Positions 24,509-36,855 are shown, counted from the first letter of the stretch. The stretch: 64,000 nucleotides of DNA from Sclerodactyla briareus (GCA_026419785.1 JAODTK010005892.1:124001-188000), one strand, 5' to 3'. Notes: generated by a model from the letters alone, not told the origin. A program made the numbers and translations.

Positions 24509-27500
24509 TGGGGACAAATTTATATTCAAAAAGCATGAGAAAGCAGGATTTTGCCGAGCAGGGGGAACGGGGGAGATGGGGTCACAAAAGGTCTTCGAAG
24601 AGTGGTCTCCTCTCTTCGGGGGGGGGGCAGTTAGAAAAATGTGTTTCTCATAGTTCATATTTCAAGAGCATGGGATCACATGATTTGAAATATGAATAGT
24701 AATAATAAATGACATTTAGAACGCTGTTCAAGAAGCATCACAGCGTGGACAAAAGCAAAATCAATACAGATGGGTTTTGAGCAACCACCTCTTTAAACAG
24801 ACAGTGATGCGCGGAACCGACTCACGAGGAGATTGTGTGAACCGTTGACCGAGTAGTAGTTAAATCGCCGATCGCCGAGAGCAGATCTGCTACGGTTTGG
24901 AATCACCAATCGGTTACGATCATACGATGACCTTAAAGTACGCCCTGGGACGTACCTTTGCAAGATGGCAACTTAAGTAAGAGGGGCGCTCAGCTAGATT
25001 GTTTGACACTGGTATACAAAAACCAGATTCTAAAAACAATACGCTGGGAATCGACAACAGTTTGAAGTTAATAATAAAGGGGGTTGCATCACTCGCCTGC
25101 TTGCTTTTTAAAATAAGACACTTTGAACAGTTACAGTGTATCATTAAAGGCCCATTTCCTGTGATAGTGGGCCGTTGGGAGTTCTTGTATCTATGTGCAG
25201 GACCCGCAATAACTCATGCCTCCCACTTCTTCGAGAATATAAAATGGCTGACGCCAAATGCGCAAAATTTGTCGTTGGGGACTACTACCAGAAAGACGGT
25301 GGTTCGTGCGCTTCCATTCCACTGCGTTGTAATAGACCGTTTAGAGTGACCAGTCCAAGCACTGACAGTGGCGGCGCAGCCGCGGCAAACTTGGGGGAGG
25401 GCGAAATTTCGGGAGGGGGAAAAGAGTTTTTTAAACAGGACTGATTACCAATCTGATAAGGTAGAAATCGGTTGCAGAATCGCGAGTAGTGTCAAAGGCC
25501 TGCCTTATGGGGTCCATGCCTCCAAAAAGCACCGATGGGGGAAAGCCCAGGAAGCCCGCCTCTAGTTAGGGCCCCCTGCCCCCCCCCACCCCCCCCCCCC
25601 TCCGTGCCCTCTCATAGCAGCGGCCACGGGCACTGGTCTTGCCTGTTGGCTTATATAGGCTGTGCGGTCCGATGTGTCCCATGGTTTCATAATTACAGAA
25701 GAGAAAAAAATTCAGGCTCAATCGGACTCCGCGGATGGAATGGAGCAAGATCGGCAAGGGATTATGCCTACATGCATAGTGTTAAATAGTGCCGATTCAT
25801 CTCGGTTAATGATTGTGATCTTTAATATAGGATACTACAAATTCACTGAATCGATTCTTTACACCACAGTCAGCTGATCGGACACTGCGGGCTGTAACGC
25901 TGCCGTTTGGCTACTCTATGAGGAAGTTCCGAATTTCTTCAAGATGAGTGGCGCCTAGGACAGAAAAGTATCTAGAACAAAGCCTCCTCCCCCCCCCCCC
26001 ACCCCCTAGGAAAGGTGAATAAATTACAACCATGCGAGAGTAACAGGCTGCGGTGCTGGATTTGCCTGAATAGGGCGATGTTTGGTGATCAAAATGTCAG
26101 AAACTTCAGTGGGGCCAATTTCCACTGGGGGGTCACCTGCGGTCTCACAGCTTTGTCGTGGGGGGGGGGGGGGGTTCACCTGACCCCCGAGCTACGACCA
26201 CCCGAATAAAGCCTTAGGGCCTCTCCAGTTATTATAACAGCTCCATTGGTGACACGATAATTTGGCAATGCCAAATAAGTCGTGTTATATACTGTGAGAC
26301 GTTTTTTGTGACGTCATGTAAAATTAGCCAATGGTTAGTTGCATTGTCGTATCGCTTTTATATTCCCCCGGGGACGTGTGAAACAGTCATTAATATTTCT
26401 TAAGCTATGTTCACCAATAGTATTCCCGCCATTTTTAACTCTGACCTGACTGGACCCAAACACAGCTACGTGACGTCACGCAAACAACGGCGCCGCGATT
26501 CGCGCGTTAGACCGTCAACCTTGAAAATTGCCCGTTTATGTTTTTATACCAATTTAGTTGCGCGTTCCATTGGTCAAGGTTTTATTAGTCCTAGAATAAG
26601 TAATCAATATCACGAGAACTTGAAGGGTATACTGAAATGGAGCCTGTACAGCAAACTTTAGGAAACGAAAGTTTGACGATAAACGTTACTACACTGGGTA
26701 TTGGTTGTCCGAAAAAGCACTCGATCGCCGGAGTCGGCAAACGCCTTTTGGTCCGAAATTTTGCTATTAATAGACTTGGTTCGCAATTAACTGCAGTGAT
26801 TGTTTCCGAATGTTCTCATCTTCGAGCTTATTGACCTGTGTTGAAATATTATTTGTAACATGGGATTTTATGGCTTCGACTTTCAACTCGTTGGTTGTCG
26901 AAATGTCCGCCATCTTGATTAAGCGTGAAGTCGAGTTTGCTATTCGAAATTCCCACGTCACCACTAGTGATCACGAACTTGGTACAAAGGGAAGGTGTGA
27001 AGTCGTGATGCACCGTGTTCACGATTAAATGGAACGCAGCAACTAGAATACCAAAACGTCGTCCTGACCTGTCCAGGCGGCTGGGTCAATCCATTATCAT
27101 CGAGGGGTGCCGTAATATAAGTGAGAGGGCATTACGCGAATACATACCGGAAAATCTTCTGCTTTGCACGATGGCTTGAACAGACCTTCCGCCGAGTGTG
27201 CTGATTGATATGAAAACTTTCGAAATTAGGGAAAGATACACTGAAAGGCACGTACGTGATGACAAAAAACGTTATCACACGTTGTGAGAAGGAAAGACTA
27301 AGTAAGCAGAGTGCTATTTTCCCTTAAACACCATGAATCTGCACTCCTGATTCTCGGGCCGTCGCTTGATCGTACCAAATGAATAGGCCTAATTACCGTG
27401 TGCATACGTGACCACGTCAGCATAGTGTTTCGGTTTTTTCGGTAAGTATACACGGATATAATACTTGCATTCTGCTCGCGATTCTAGGCCTGAAACCCGA

Positions 27501-29160
27501 GATTTCCAAATTCAAATACAGAATATAGTAGAATGAACGCATTCCCCATAAACGCTTAAAGACGTTGTGTTCATACACTGCAGGGGGAGGGGGGGGGGGG
27601 GGGGGGAACCTATCAACCTTTTTTTGGATGACTGTAGGATGTTCACCTTTATTGCGAAATAACATCACAACATCCAGACTTCCAGATCCAATTAAGAAGA
27701 ATACTGCGGATAAATGGGGAGAACTTTGTTATTCAGTCTTCTCACCAAAAGCATCATCTTGTGTGAAAATGGGTCTGTGGAGTGCCAAACCTTTCCGTAC
27801 GGAACAGCATTGTTCAGCCTACAGCAAACTGCGCATACTAGCATTCGTTTTGTAATTTCTGCCCCATATAAGCCTACGTTTCCCCCTACGAAGTTCCACT
27901 GTTTGACATTAATATTTTTGAGCTAAATTTGCAGGACTGCCGTAACGCTGACGCAATCCCTGTACTACAGGGCACGTAACGTCCTGGGTCATAATGAGAC
28001 TAAAAGGACAATTACTCAAATATTAATTGGCCAAGAGGATGGTGTAGCTACAAACTGACTTTAAGTACCCAAAACGGAAAACTCATGTCTCTAAGTGACC
28101 AAATGGGTACGACCACCTATGTATAATAATGGAACCCTGTCTTTTATCGAATTTTATCGACACAACAATACGCAAAAGCTAGCGATGTAATTGGAAGTGG
28201 ATTCTCGAATATAAAAATGGGCTTCCTACCCAAAGCTAGTCAATCACAAGCCATTCTGTATGGGGCTGAATAAATAATCTGATGTTTTCGCATCTGACTT
28301 TTTTTTATTGATATCATTCTTATGTTTGAAAATGTGTATACCAGGAAAGATGGAGGGGTGAGCCCTCTATTGAAAAATGACGATATTATGCATTCTTGTG
28401 AAGTGGAGAACGTGAATGTCCTGTACACTTCCTAAGAAGAACAAGACATGAGTCCATGAGGTATCGCGCCATAGGAAATGGATGTCATCTTTTTGATGTG
28501 TTTTTTTGACAAACCATGCGCCACTCAAAGTTATTAGGATTGAAACCAAAACACCAGTCACAGTGGTTCAACAACGATGATTCGAACAAACTTTTCCAGA
28601 AGGAACTCAGGGAAATTGAACGACCAGCTACTTATCGATTTGGGAGAATAAACTGTTTTGATTAGAGTGGATAGCAGGGTACGTTACTGAGGGCACTATT
28701 GCATGTTAACAGTAAAGGTGATTCAAAAGCAGTGTGGCAGCTCGTAAGATGTTCACATCAAACGTATCTATTGCTGATATGTTCATTTTCAGCCAATGAA
28801 TGTACATCACCGTTTTCTTAGGTCCACAACCGTAATGATTCGTTTTCTTGAGGTGGAAGCACCCAACCACATTATACTCATCTCTATTCACTGGCTAGCC
28901 AGGAATTTGATGGGGGTTGCCATGGTGGGGTCTAAGGTGGATGGGGAAAATTTTGCATTGTTAGGACCCTCAGAGAAATCTGTTCAACAATTTTGCCATC
29001 TGTTGAAGTCATTTTTTCCTAGTACAAAAACTCTTGTTCTTGAGAATGGTCACATTTTCATTTCCACGTGGCTTTTTCGATCCTATGGCTTACAGGACTC
29101 TTCCGTTTTTTTTTTTTTTGGGGGTGCAACAAATTTTTCCCCAAATCTTGAAAGCCGAAA
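24509..29160. other. Unassigned DNA with several poly-G/poly-C runs
   Basis: No gene or repeat partner was recognised. Runs of G or C occur near 24620, 25571-25600, 25988-25999, 26160-26174 and 27583-27606. Two adjacent ORFs at 26637-26834 (plus) and 26767-26964 (minus) have plausible composition but no recognised family. Confidence 0.35.
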
Positions 29161-29960
29161 AGTACTACCGCGCGAGAAACGCGCGAAAAAAATTGCTTGT
29201 TTGGATTGAATGCCTCATGAATTTCGCTAATTTCGCCTGTTGTCATTTGTCATGTTTCGGCCTGTATATTGGCCTCAATTTTTTTATCCTTTTCGGCTCC
29301 CTCATTTTGGACGAATGGATCAAGTGTCTTGGTATGAATTTGAACGGGTGTCTACGCTCCCTCCTCTTATGGCCATTTCCTTCAGCTGGCAAGGGATGTA
29401 CCCAAGATGCTAATGCCACAGGATCAACAATTGCAATAATGTACAAAATACTACTTTGCTCGAATCTCAAAAAAAAATAATGATTATCGGTTTGTATTAA
29501 AAACAAAAAACTAAACCACGGCTTCTATCTGAGCAAAAGCACGCAATTTTTTGCGCATTGCTTGGATATTACCTATGATATCCCTTAATCCTATAGGCTA
29601 CGGACTGGGGAGGGATAGCTAGTGCACTTCCCCCTAACTATTCAAGCAATTTTACGGGGATTGAGGACAGCGGGAACAACATAAGTGGACAAATGTTGTT
29701 GGATGGTTATTTCCCCCCCCCCCCCCTTCGTATGGCAATGTCTTCTATGAAGCTAAAGAAACTTGCCGCAACTCCAAATGGGTTAAAAATTCGTATATAT
29801 AACGGGTACTACTGCGCGCGAAGCGCGCAAATTTTTGCACGCTGTTTTGGATATTGACCCAAAAAATGTTCTTCCAGGAAATTCGAGCCAACTATGACCT
29901 AGCAGAGAGGAGGAGAGAGAGCCGCATAAGTGCCAATGTTGTTGTCATTAAGTAAACCCT
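29161..29960 (+). repeat. Diverged tandem segments with a GCGCGC-GAA-GCGCGC core
   Basis: A block at 29538-29705 recurs at 29823-29953. Its parts are GCACGCAATTTTTTGCGC, TTGGATATTACC, then ACATAAGTGGACAAATGTTG. The recurrence has GCGCGCAAATTTTTGCACGC, TTGGATATTGACC and GCATAAGTGCCAATGTTG. A shorter third piece is at 29167-29205 (CGCGCGAGAAACGCGCGAAA, TTGGATTGA). TGCGCGCGAAGCGCGCA at 29813-29829 is an exact palindrome. ORFs at 28796-29480 run across this repeat and are not supported as genes. Confidence 0.6.
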
Positions 29961-30040
29961 TGGAAAAAAATGAATTTGGGGTGAATTCGATTGGGGGGGC
30001 ATGGCCCCCGCGCCCCCCCCCCCCCCTCTGGCTACTCCAA
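29961..30040 (+). repeat. Fragment of G-run/C-run repeat ending CTGGCTA
   Basis: GGGGGGGCATGGCCCCCGCG is followed by a C run and CTCTGGCTACTCC. This is the reverse-complement end of the family that starts with a (G)GCGTAGCCA-like motif. The hairpin GGGGGGGCAT/GGCCCCC is clear. Confidence 0.5.
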
Positions 30041-30959
30041 TGTCTTAATGTTGCTGCAAAGAACGGAAACCTGGGAACGACTGCCCATCGATTGGAGAAA
30101 TGCCATTCCTTACCTCCTTTGAACGTTTTTTATTAGCAATTTTACTGAATGTTATTGCTTGTATCATTTTTATGTTCTGATGAATGTCTTCGTACTTTTA
30201 CTCATTCTCCCTTTATTTTCTCCATTTGTTACATGTTTTTATGGGGCTTTTGTGACTCCAGTGTTTTTTTTTTTTTTTTCAACTTTTTATATTATCGGCA
30301 TACTCTTCCTGTTTTTTATTTACCTGTTCTATTGTAGTTTTGATTCGTCAAAGGCCTCCGCTCGCGCTGAGAGCTTTACCAGCGAATGCGTTTAGGGTTG
30401 AAGTTCAATAAAATTAAATGAACACAATAAAAAACCTTTGTTTCATGACCTTTCAGTATCTACGTTTAAAAATTGCGAGAAAACAGCCAAACATCCGATT
30501 GTCAATCAGCACGAACTTGTCAACACGTCACACCGCAGCTGTGGTGAATAAATGGAGAATAGACAATTTGACTACAGTGTGTCGTCTGGTCCTCCGGATC
30601 CCGACCATGAAAAAAAAAAAAAAAAAAAACGAAAAAAAAAAAAGAAACAGTTACAGTTAACATAAATATCCAGGTGAACTTATATAACACCATATGACCC
30701 CTAAACGCTATTATAATTCTGAAACAGTCTGAATTATGTCTGCCATTAGCTTGAAAAGTATAAGATAAGATGAGATAAAATGGAGAAATGGAGAAAACTT
30801 CCTTTTCTGCCTGTCTTATATGAGCGATAACCATTGAAGTAGTCACCGATTTTCATTTCAGGCTACTTTGTAATTAATTAGCATCAGAACCAGCCACTCA
30901 CCATTCTGCTCAAGTATACCACAGCATGTTTCCACAGAGACTGTGTTATTGATTTTGGT
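30041..30959. other. Unassigned DNA with A and T homopolymers
   Basis: A T run lies near 30265-30279 and A runs interrupted by G/C at 30608-30646. No gene was recognised; the small ORFs reflect low complexity. Confidence 0.4.
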
Positions 30960-31100
30960 AAATCTGGCGTTGCATTCAACCCTGTCGAATGCTGGCGCTT
31001 GATTGCGATGTCGCACATGGCTTCGTTTTGGGACCAGTGTCGTTCAGTCTATGCGTGACTCCCTTGGGATTACCATACTTGTCCCGCTTGATTATTAGTT
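30960..31100 (+). mobile_element. Small reverse transcriptase scrap of a non-LTR element
   Basis: The translation at 31007-31072 reads DVAHGFVLGPVSFSLCVTPL. It matches the conserved LINE RT block of the type GVPQGSVLGPxLFxLYxxPL. Flanking translation is frame-broken. The fragment ends before the GGCGTA-type repeat piece at 31148. No clade is assigned. Confidence 0.45.
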
Positions 31101-31147
31101 GTATCCTCCTGACACCCATAGTATTCTGACAAATCCGTCAGTGGATG

Positions 31148-31210
31148 CCAGTGGCGTACCGATAGATTTGTCTTGGGGTGGGGGTAGTTTGAGGTCGGGA
31201 CCAAAGGGAA
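31148..31210 (+). repeat. Fragment of the GGCGTA/poly-G repeat family
   Basis: GCCAGTGGCGTACC followed by a G-rich stretch matches the starts of the copies at 550 and 45007. Similarity fades after about 50 bases. Confidence 0.45.
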
Positions 31211-31796
31211 GTGCGCCCTGCTTTATAGCCACAATCTCACTATTAGCAAATAAATGCAATTAATGGGCCCTAGACACATGCTGTCGCAATATTCGACATA
31301 CAAAAAAACAAAAACAAATTCGTGTTAAAAATTAATTGGTCAACAGAAACCACCTCACTGGGTATAGCCACTGAAGGATGTATTAAAGTATGATAGCTCC
31401 ACACGACACCAAGACTAGAGTCATTCACTTCTCACGACTAAACGTCCCGCATTCCTCTGTGACATCAGTTTATGGTGTTGCCGTTGCTACCTCCAACATC
31501 GTCTGTAATCTGCGGTGTCATATTTGATGACGCAGCCGCAACGTCGACGCATGTTGAATATACTGCGGCGGGGGGGGGGGGGGATCCAGGTGTGCGACTG
31601 CGTCTGTGAAATGCCCTACCACAGTCGTTCTTGGAGGTAAATAGTCAGTATTTTAAGTTAACCCAAGGATATACTTTCACTAAGTATGTCAATGTAGAGG
31701 TTCGTAGAGAGAGTGGTTTATACAGAGGTGTGTACTGTATTCATGTTTCTACTAGGCGCGTATGCAGGATGTTATATTCCAACCAGGGGTTGAGAA

Positions 31797-32320
31797 GCGC
31801 CACCATAAGTTGACGTATAGCGTTTGAGAGACTTCAGCGTTTTGATACAGTAAACAACAGTTTCTTGGCACAAAACTGGAAAATCCAATTCACTCTTTAG
31901 CTGTACAAGCAATATCCCATTTTCGTTTTTACTTTTAGACTTCATTCCATTCCCCGTCAACTATTGTGAGCCGAGCGCCACCAGAGGTTGGCGCATAGCG
32001 CATCAGAAAATGTCGCGTTCTAGTACATAAAATATTTCCTGTGCACAAAACTGGACAACACGATTCCTCTTTTGGCCCCAGAAGCAAGCATTTCCAAATA
32101 GTATTCACACCACATATATATTTTTTTTTCAATTGCATTTCAACCGTTACTCGTTAGGTTCGACCTCAATAGCGTGGACAATCTGAGCGGAGCGCCACCA
32201 CAGGTTGGTGCATAGCGTCCGAAAAACGAGGGTTCTGATACCCCATATCATCAGAAATAGCATTTGAGGGCACAGACTGGACGACTTGATTCCTCTTTCA
32301 GCCCTAGAAATACGTAGTCA
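31797..32320 (+). repeat. Tandem repeat of about 180-217 bp, three units plus a partial fourth
   Basis: GCGCCACC(a)nnnGTTG marks the unit starts at 31797, 31975 and 32192. Each is followed by GCATAGCG or GTATAGCG, then CACAAAACTGGAcaA or CACAGACTGGACGA, GATTCCTCTTT and CAAGCA-type blocks. A partial fourth unit (ATTGCATGTCAAACCGT, CGAGGTTTGACCT) is at about 32518-32560. Before it, 32345-32450 carries an unrelated insertion. ORFs across the array (31772-31960, 31935-32138) are not genes. Confidence 0.72.
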
Positions 32321-32344
32321 CTACATCCATTATAATATGATAAT

Positions 32345-32450
32345 GAAATATATTGTTGAAATACATTGGTATAGCACCCTATGTAACAATACAAGACTTT
32401 AAAGTGCTTTACAGAAAATGAAACGTCATAAATGTTTAAAATATATTAAC
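32345..32450 (-). repeat. Possible LINE/SINE 3'-tail fragment
   Basis: On the minus strand the segment reads CTGTAAAGCACTTTAAAGTC, then TTACATAGGGTGCTATACC. It resembles the TGTAAAGCgCTTTGAG...AGCGCTATAtaAA 3' tail common to L2-type LINEs and their SINEs in animals. It interrupts the tandem array at 31.8-32.6 kb. Confidence 0.4.
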
Positions 32451-32580
32451 ATTATTAACACAGAGAAAGGATAGTTAAATGTTAAGACCAGTTGACACCC
32501 AAAAACTCTGATTTGTTAAAATTGCATGTCAAACCGTCACGAGGTTTGACCTAATTGCGTCTCCCGTGAGCATTGCTCTT

Positions 32581-33521
32581 GTAGGCGACTCTTACTCGTC
32601 TAGGTTCGTCACATGAACAACCCTATTCCTATTATCATTGTGATGTAATGGAGAGACTGACCCCTTTTCTGCACCTCTAAAAAATGTTGGCAAATAGAGG
32701 TTTATTTTGTGTCACTGAAGCCAAGCGAGACGACATGGAGACATCACAAGAACATCCGCCAATTGATTCTTTCCTAAAGATATAGGTCGGCAAATATCCT
32801 CACAGTAGGTGAACATGAATAATCATTAGGAAGGAGGGCTGATTACGTGCATCGCGAGAAAGGAAGTTGCTAATTTTCTCTATTTCCCTGACAGTAAGTT
32901 CTCTGTATAGTCAAGCCATCACTTCGAACTTACATAATACTTGATGCTCGAAATAGGTTTGAACCGCTATTCCTTAATTTTAATCATCGACCTTTCGCTG
33001 TTAGGACTGTGAGAAACGGTTGTTGGAGCTAATAAAGGAAGGAACATCGGCTGAGCGATTGGCATTGGTAGCCGCCAATCTATCAGTAGGCCTATAAGAG
33101 TCAATCCGTCCTGCCAGAATAAATTACGGAATTTGGCTATCGTGACCGACAAAGTCGATATTTCATACGATATACAATATCGATAGTTGAGTGTTGAGCA
33201 TTGGCCGTGTGTTAATAAATAGCCAACCGCTAGGCCAGGTCCTTCATAGTCCGCCATAGATTCTGCTGACGCAACATTCATCCGATTTACATATCTCCGT
33301 TTCATTTCTATCAACTGCTTCGGAATAACGCCAATGTTTAGATAACAGTGCCATCAAAATGGTGAAACGACCAAGTCAGTGATTGTCGCGTACCGAAACT
33401 ACCAATAAAATATCAGATCGAAAGGACCAGGACCAGGAGTGACGTTGCAAGATGACTCCAAGATGAGCCAGCCGCTGTCATTCTCAGTGTATTCGGGGTG
33501 TTGTAATCCCAGATCCGAGAG
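32581..33521. other. Unassigned DNA
   Basis: No repeat partner or gene was recognised. The 115-codon minus-strand ORF at 32967-33314 has no recognisable motif. Confidence 0.35.
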
Positions 33522-33529
33522 GGTATAGG

Positions 33530-33910
33530 TAGGGCTCGGACAAATGCGCGATTTTGAGGACAAAAAAAACGCATCGCACTTTGAAAAAACACAAAAAAAG
33601 CGCGATCCTAATCGCCAAAAAACGCGATCGTATTTGTAAGAATTATCATGGCGAAACTGGCCGCCAATCAGGCCATTTTGTTTGCTAAACTATGTTATAA
33701 AAAACATGAAAGGAATAATACTATTTTAAGTTGTTCTATTTAGCAGAACAAATAACACAACAACAATCACTGCGTGTGAACTTGGCCTATCCTTTGACTC
33801 ATTCAACACCAATTTCGTTCGTTTTATGTATTTTTTTTTAAACCCCAAATGTAACAAAAAAACGCAATTTGCGCCGCAAAAACCGCGATCGCGAATTTGT
33901 CCGAGCCCTA
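33530..33910. mobile_element. Non-autonomous hAT-like MITE with 8-bp target duplication
   Basis: The left end TAGGGCTCGGACAAAT (33530-33545) is the exact reverse complement of 33895-33910. After one mismatch a shared CGCGAT extends the inverted repeat. Both ends are flanked by GGTATAGG (33522-33529 and 33911-33918). An 8-bp duplication together with TAGGG-type ends fits the hAT superfamily. Both arms are rich in A runs with CGCGATCG words. The 381-bp element has no transposase, so an autonomous relative elsewhere must have moved it. Confidence 0.85.
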
Positions 33911-34034
33911 GGTATAGGTATAGGCTCTACATGGAGCGTCTACAACTCTGCATCGTCACAGGAATCATGAACAATATCCCATGATTCCGGGGTGCAGCCA
34001 ATTGTAAATACATGCATGCACGTATTGTAAAGTT

Positions 34035-34136
34035 GTTTCCAGGTCTGAGAGGGAGACAATACTGTAATCAACCAGAAAGAGTTGTGGAAGAACGACGAAA
34101 TGATATGATGAAGAATGATGTGACGAATATATGATG
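34035..34136 (+). repeat. Retroelement 3' end with (AAT)n tail, copy 1
   Basis: AGGTCTGAGaGG...GTTGTGGaAGAACGACGA aligns with 43258-43330, where the same block is also followed directly by (AAT)n. The shared 3' sequence plus a shared simple tail fits a LINE or SINE 3' terminus. Confidence 0.55.
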
Positions 34137-34255
34137 AAATAATAATAATCTAATAATAATAATAATAATTAATATATAAGTAATAATAATAATCTAATAT
34201 AATAAATATAATATAAACATATAATAATAATAATATAATAATAATATTTTCTTTC
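34137..34255 (+). repeat. (AAT)n microsatellite
   Basis: Imperfect ATA/AAT repeats directly downstream of the repeat end at 34035-34136; probably grown from its tail. Confidence 0.92.
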
Positions 34256-34844
34256 CGTGCTTTAAATTCCTTTCTTTTGCATATCATTAATATATACATT
34301 TCAAGTAGTACTTACTATTGCCCTTAGCATTAATGGATGCTTTACGAACCAGAAACAAATCAAGATGACATTGTGTGCAATAAATGATGTAACCCCACCC
34401 CCCCCCCCCCTCTACAGGCTATTATAGCAAAGTAACGCTCAGTTTGTCCTTTCATAATATCCGTTTCTCGACTTCTAGTGAAAACCTAATTCTGATCAAA
34501 ATCAATAATCTTTGGGATCTTATTATCCTGCTTGCAAACTGATTGCCATGCGTACACGTGTCGGTCCCATTTTCGGATACCTATAACATAATTAAAAATT
34601 TTTGCTCTAAATTCTGGAAAATGGTGAAGGCTCACAATTCTTTGAAGAATAGAGATTGCTATAAATTTCCCTGAGCTCATTCAAAATACCTCGATTGAGG
34701 ACCCGATTACATCGTTCTTAACTATATATTGATCGTGTTTTCATTTTATGCCTCCTCTCTGAATTTAAAAATAGTTATGTTCTTCTCCCCCATCTTCAAC
34801 CCATCTCGCTCGGGATCGAGTTGATTTCAAATTTTTTAATAATT
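34256..34844. other. Unassigned DNA
   Basis: It contains a C run near 34386-34410. No gene or repeat partner was recognised. Confidence 0.4.
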
Positions 34845-34868
34845 AATAATAATACAATAATAATAATA

Positions 34869-34951
<83 letters not shown>

Positions 34952-34962
34952 TAATAAACTAT
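34845..34962 (+). repeat. (AAT)n microsatellite
   Basis: A nearly pure AAT array with ACT variants, immediately upstream of the L1-type LINE remnant. Confidence 0.95.
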
Positions 34963-34984
34963 TACCAGTGAGTTTTAATTTTGG

Positions 34985-36850
34985 CTAAAAATTTCTGTGT
35001 GCGAAATTTTAGCCAATAAACTGCGTAACGCATCGTATTTTCAAAGGGTTACCTGTTGAAGATGTTACCATTAAACTATCAATGTAATGCAGATGACCAC
35101 AACAGTTTTTTCTTGATAATGATGACCAATCGTTAAAAAGGGTTATTCGAATTTTGGGGATTTGAGGTGTTATGCCGGCTTGAAAAGAGTCAAATTTTAA
35201 CTAAATCAAGTCTATTTCCTTGGGTTGTCACTCATCCGCATTTTACACACCTTCTCGTTATAAATATCTATTTCGGCGTGGCCTACAGGGCCCTCGGTCC
35301 AATTTACAACATCAGTGGTGAGCTTTTTCCTTTAAATTATCTGCCAAAGTTATCTCGACTTAAAGCCTTTTGAATATGTGGTCTGCACGAGTCCTTACTC
35401 CTATCGGTAAAATTACTATAGTGAAAAGTTTTGCTTTGTCCCACTACTGTTCCTATTTTCAGTATTACCTAATCCCCCAGAATCCTTTTTAAAGGGGAAC
35501 CTAAATACTGCTGTTTTTTAAATTTATTTGATGGGAAAAGGGATAAGATTAAAGATGTATTTTAACACAGTCACCATTCGAGGGTGGCCCTTATATGGTT
35601 GATGTTGTTTTGATTTTACGAAAGAGTAACAAAATTGCCTGGTTAAGAGGTACACTGATCATACTGAAGGGATTTGGAAGAGACTTTTTTGACTACTTTT
35701 TTGAAAAAATGTAGGCTCACAATTATATTTCAGCTGTACTTGGCAAGGGGGAAAGATCACTGACGAAAATTAAAAATGAATTTATTTTTATAATTGCTGT
35801 TATTCATGGAGTAATCTTACTTTTGAAGAGCCAACTGCAAATTACTGCGATCAGAGTATCTGGAACAATAGCGTATCAAGAGCCATTGACACGTAATCTG
35901 GTATAGAAGGTTCTACAATTCAAATATCCTTTTATTTTAGGGTTGTTCACGAGGCTGGCAGACTACTCCAGTATAATGAGCTTATGCTAATTCCACTGTC
36001 CAAATTCCCAATGCATCAAGTTAAACGGCTTACTACACGCGATTCAGTTGCCTGGCGACCGTCCATGCCTCTTATGGGAGTACCCTCTTCGTCAGCCAAG
36101 ACTCATGCTAATGCTCGTTGTAAATCACGTAAAAATCTGTCGTTACAAAACTTATAAAATATTCATTAAACCGTGATCTCATAAGCCGCTCTGCTTTGAA
36201 AATGGGGAAAATATTTTTACAAGCGGAAGTCTCGATTGGTCCTAGTTTTTTGGGTCATGTATAGTATAAGAGACGCTAAAGTTCGTTTCTTCCGGTACCA
36301 TTTTATCTATAGGATTATTCCTACAACCATTTTTCTCAGTGCAATAACGTGATAAACAACCCCTTTTTGCACTTCTGCTTTGAATCAGAAGAATCATTAG
36401 ACCACTTATTTTTGCATTGTCGGGAAGTAGGTATTATCTGGACAGACTTTTTTGCGCTCTTCAGGTCGAAAGTTAAGGTTAATTTTGAAAATTTTGTTTT
36501 CGATACTACGAAACGAGATGCTTGGTATAGCCTTTGTAGTATCTTTGTGATTTTAATATTTTTACTTGTAGCATTAACAAAGCAATTCCCACTTACGAAA
36601 CGCTTACAATATAAATAAGTTCTTTCTTTCCCTAGATGTGGAATTGCATCTTTTAAAGAGACAAAAAGGCATTACCTCCGCGATTGAAAACGCCTCCCAT
36701 ACTAAATGTATATCATTTCACTCCATTTACAAGTTTACGTACAACTGTTTATGATATTACTGTTATAATTATAGTATGTTTGTATGTATGCCCCTATTCG
36801 AAATCGAGAAAAGGCAATAAAAAGGCGAAAAAAAATAGTAAAATATACGA
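34985..36850 (+). mobile_element. L1/Tx1-type LINE remnant, RT second half to C-terminus
   Basis: Multi-frame translation follows the L1/Tx1 pol order. It starts with CEILANKLRNA (about 35010-35040). The catalytic region is NADD (35086-35097), where YADD is expected, followed by LDNDDQSLKRVIRIL (about 35113-35157). Next comes WSARVLTPIGKITIVKSFAL (about 35381-35440), then SLDWS..FFGSCIV (about 36229-36265). The Cys/His C-terminal motif is CFESEESLDHLFLHC (36376-36420). The motif order and the WSARxLxPIGKxxIxK block are characteristic of this clade. Frameshifts and stops break it throughout. The N-terminal endonuclease and first RT blocks are absent. The 3' boundary is uncertain; it may run to the (AAT)n tract at 36856. 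Confidence 0.87.
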
Positions 36851-36855
36851 ATATG

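Noticed and set aside
25241..25345. Possible zinc-binding THAP-like start (MADAKCAKFVVGDYYQKDGG)
   Set aside because: Only one Cys and a vague length pattern fit; the conserved CxxC...CxxH spacing and the AVPTIF-type motif are absent.
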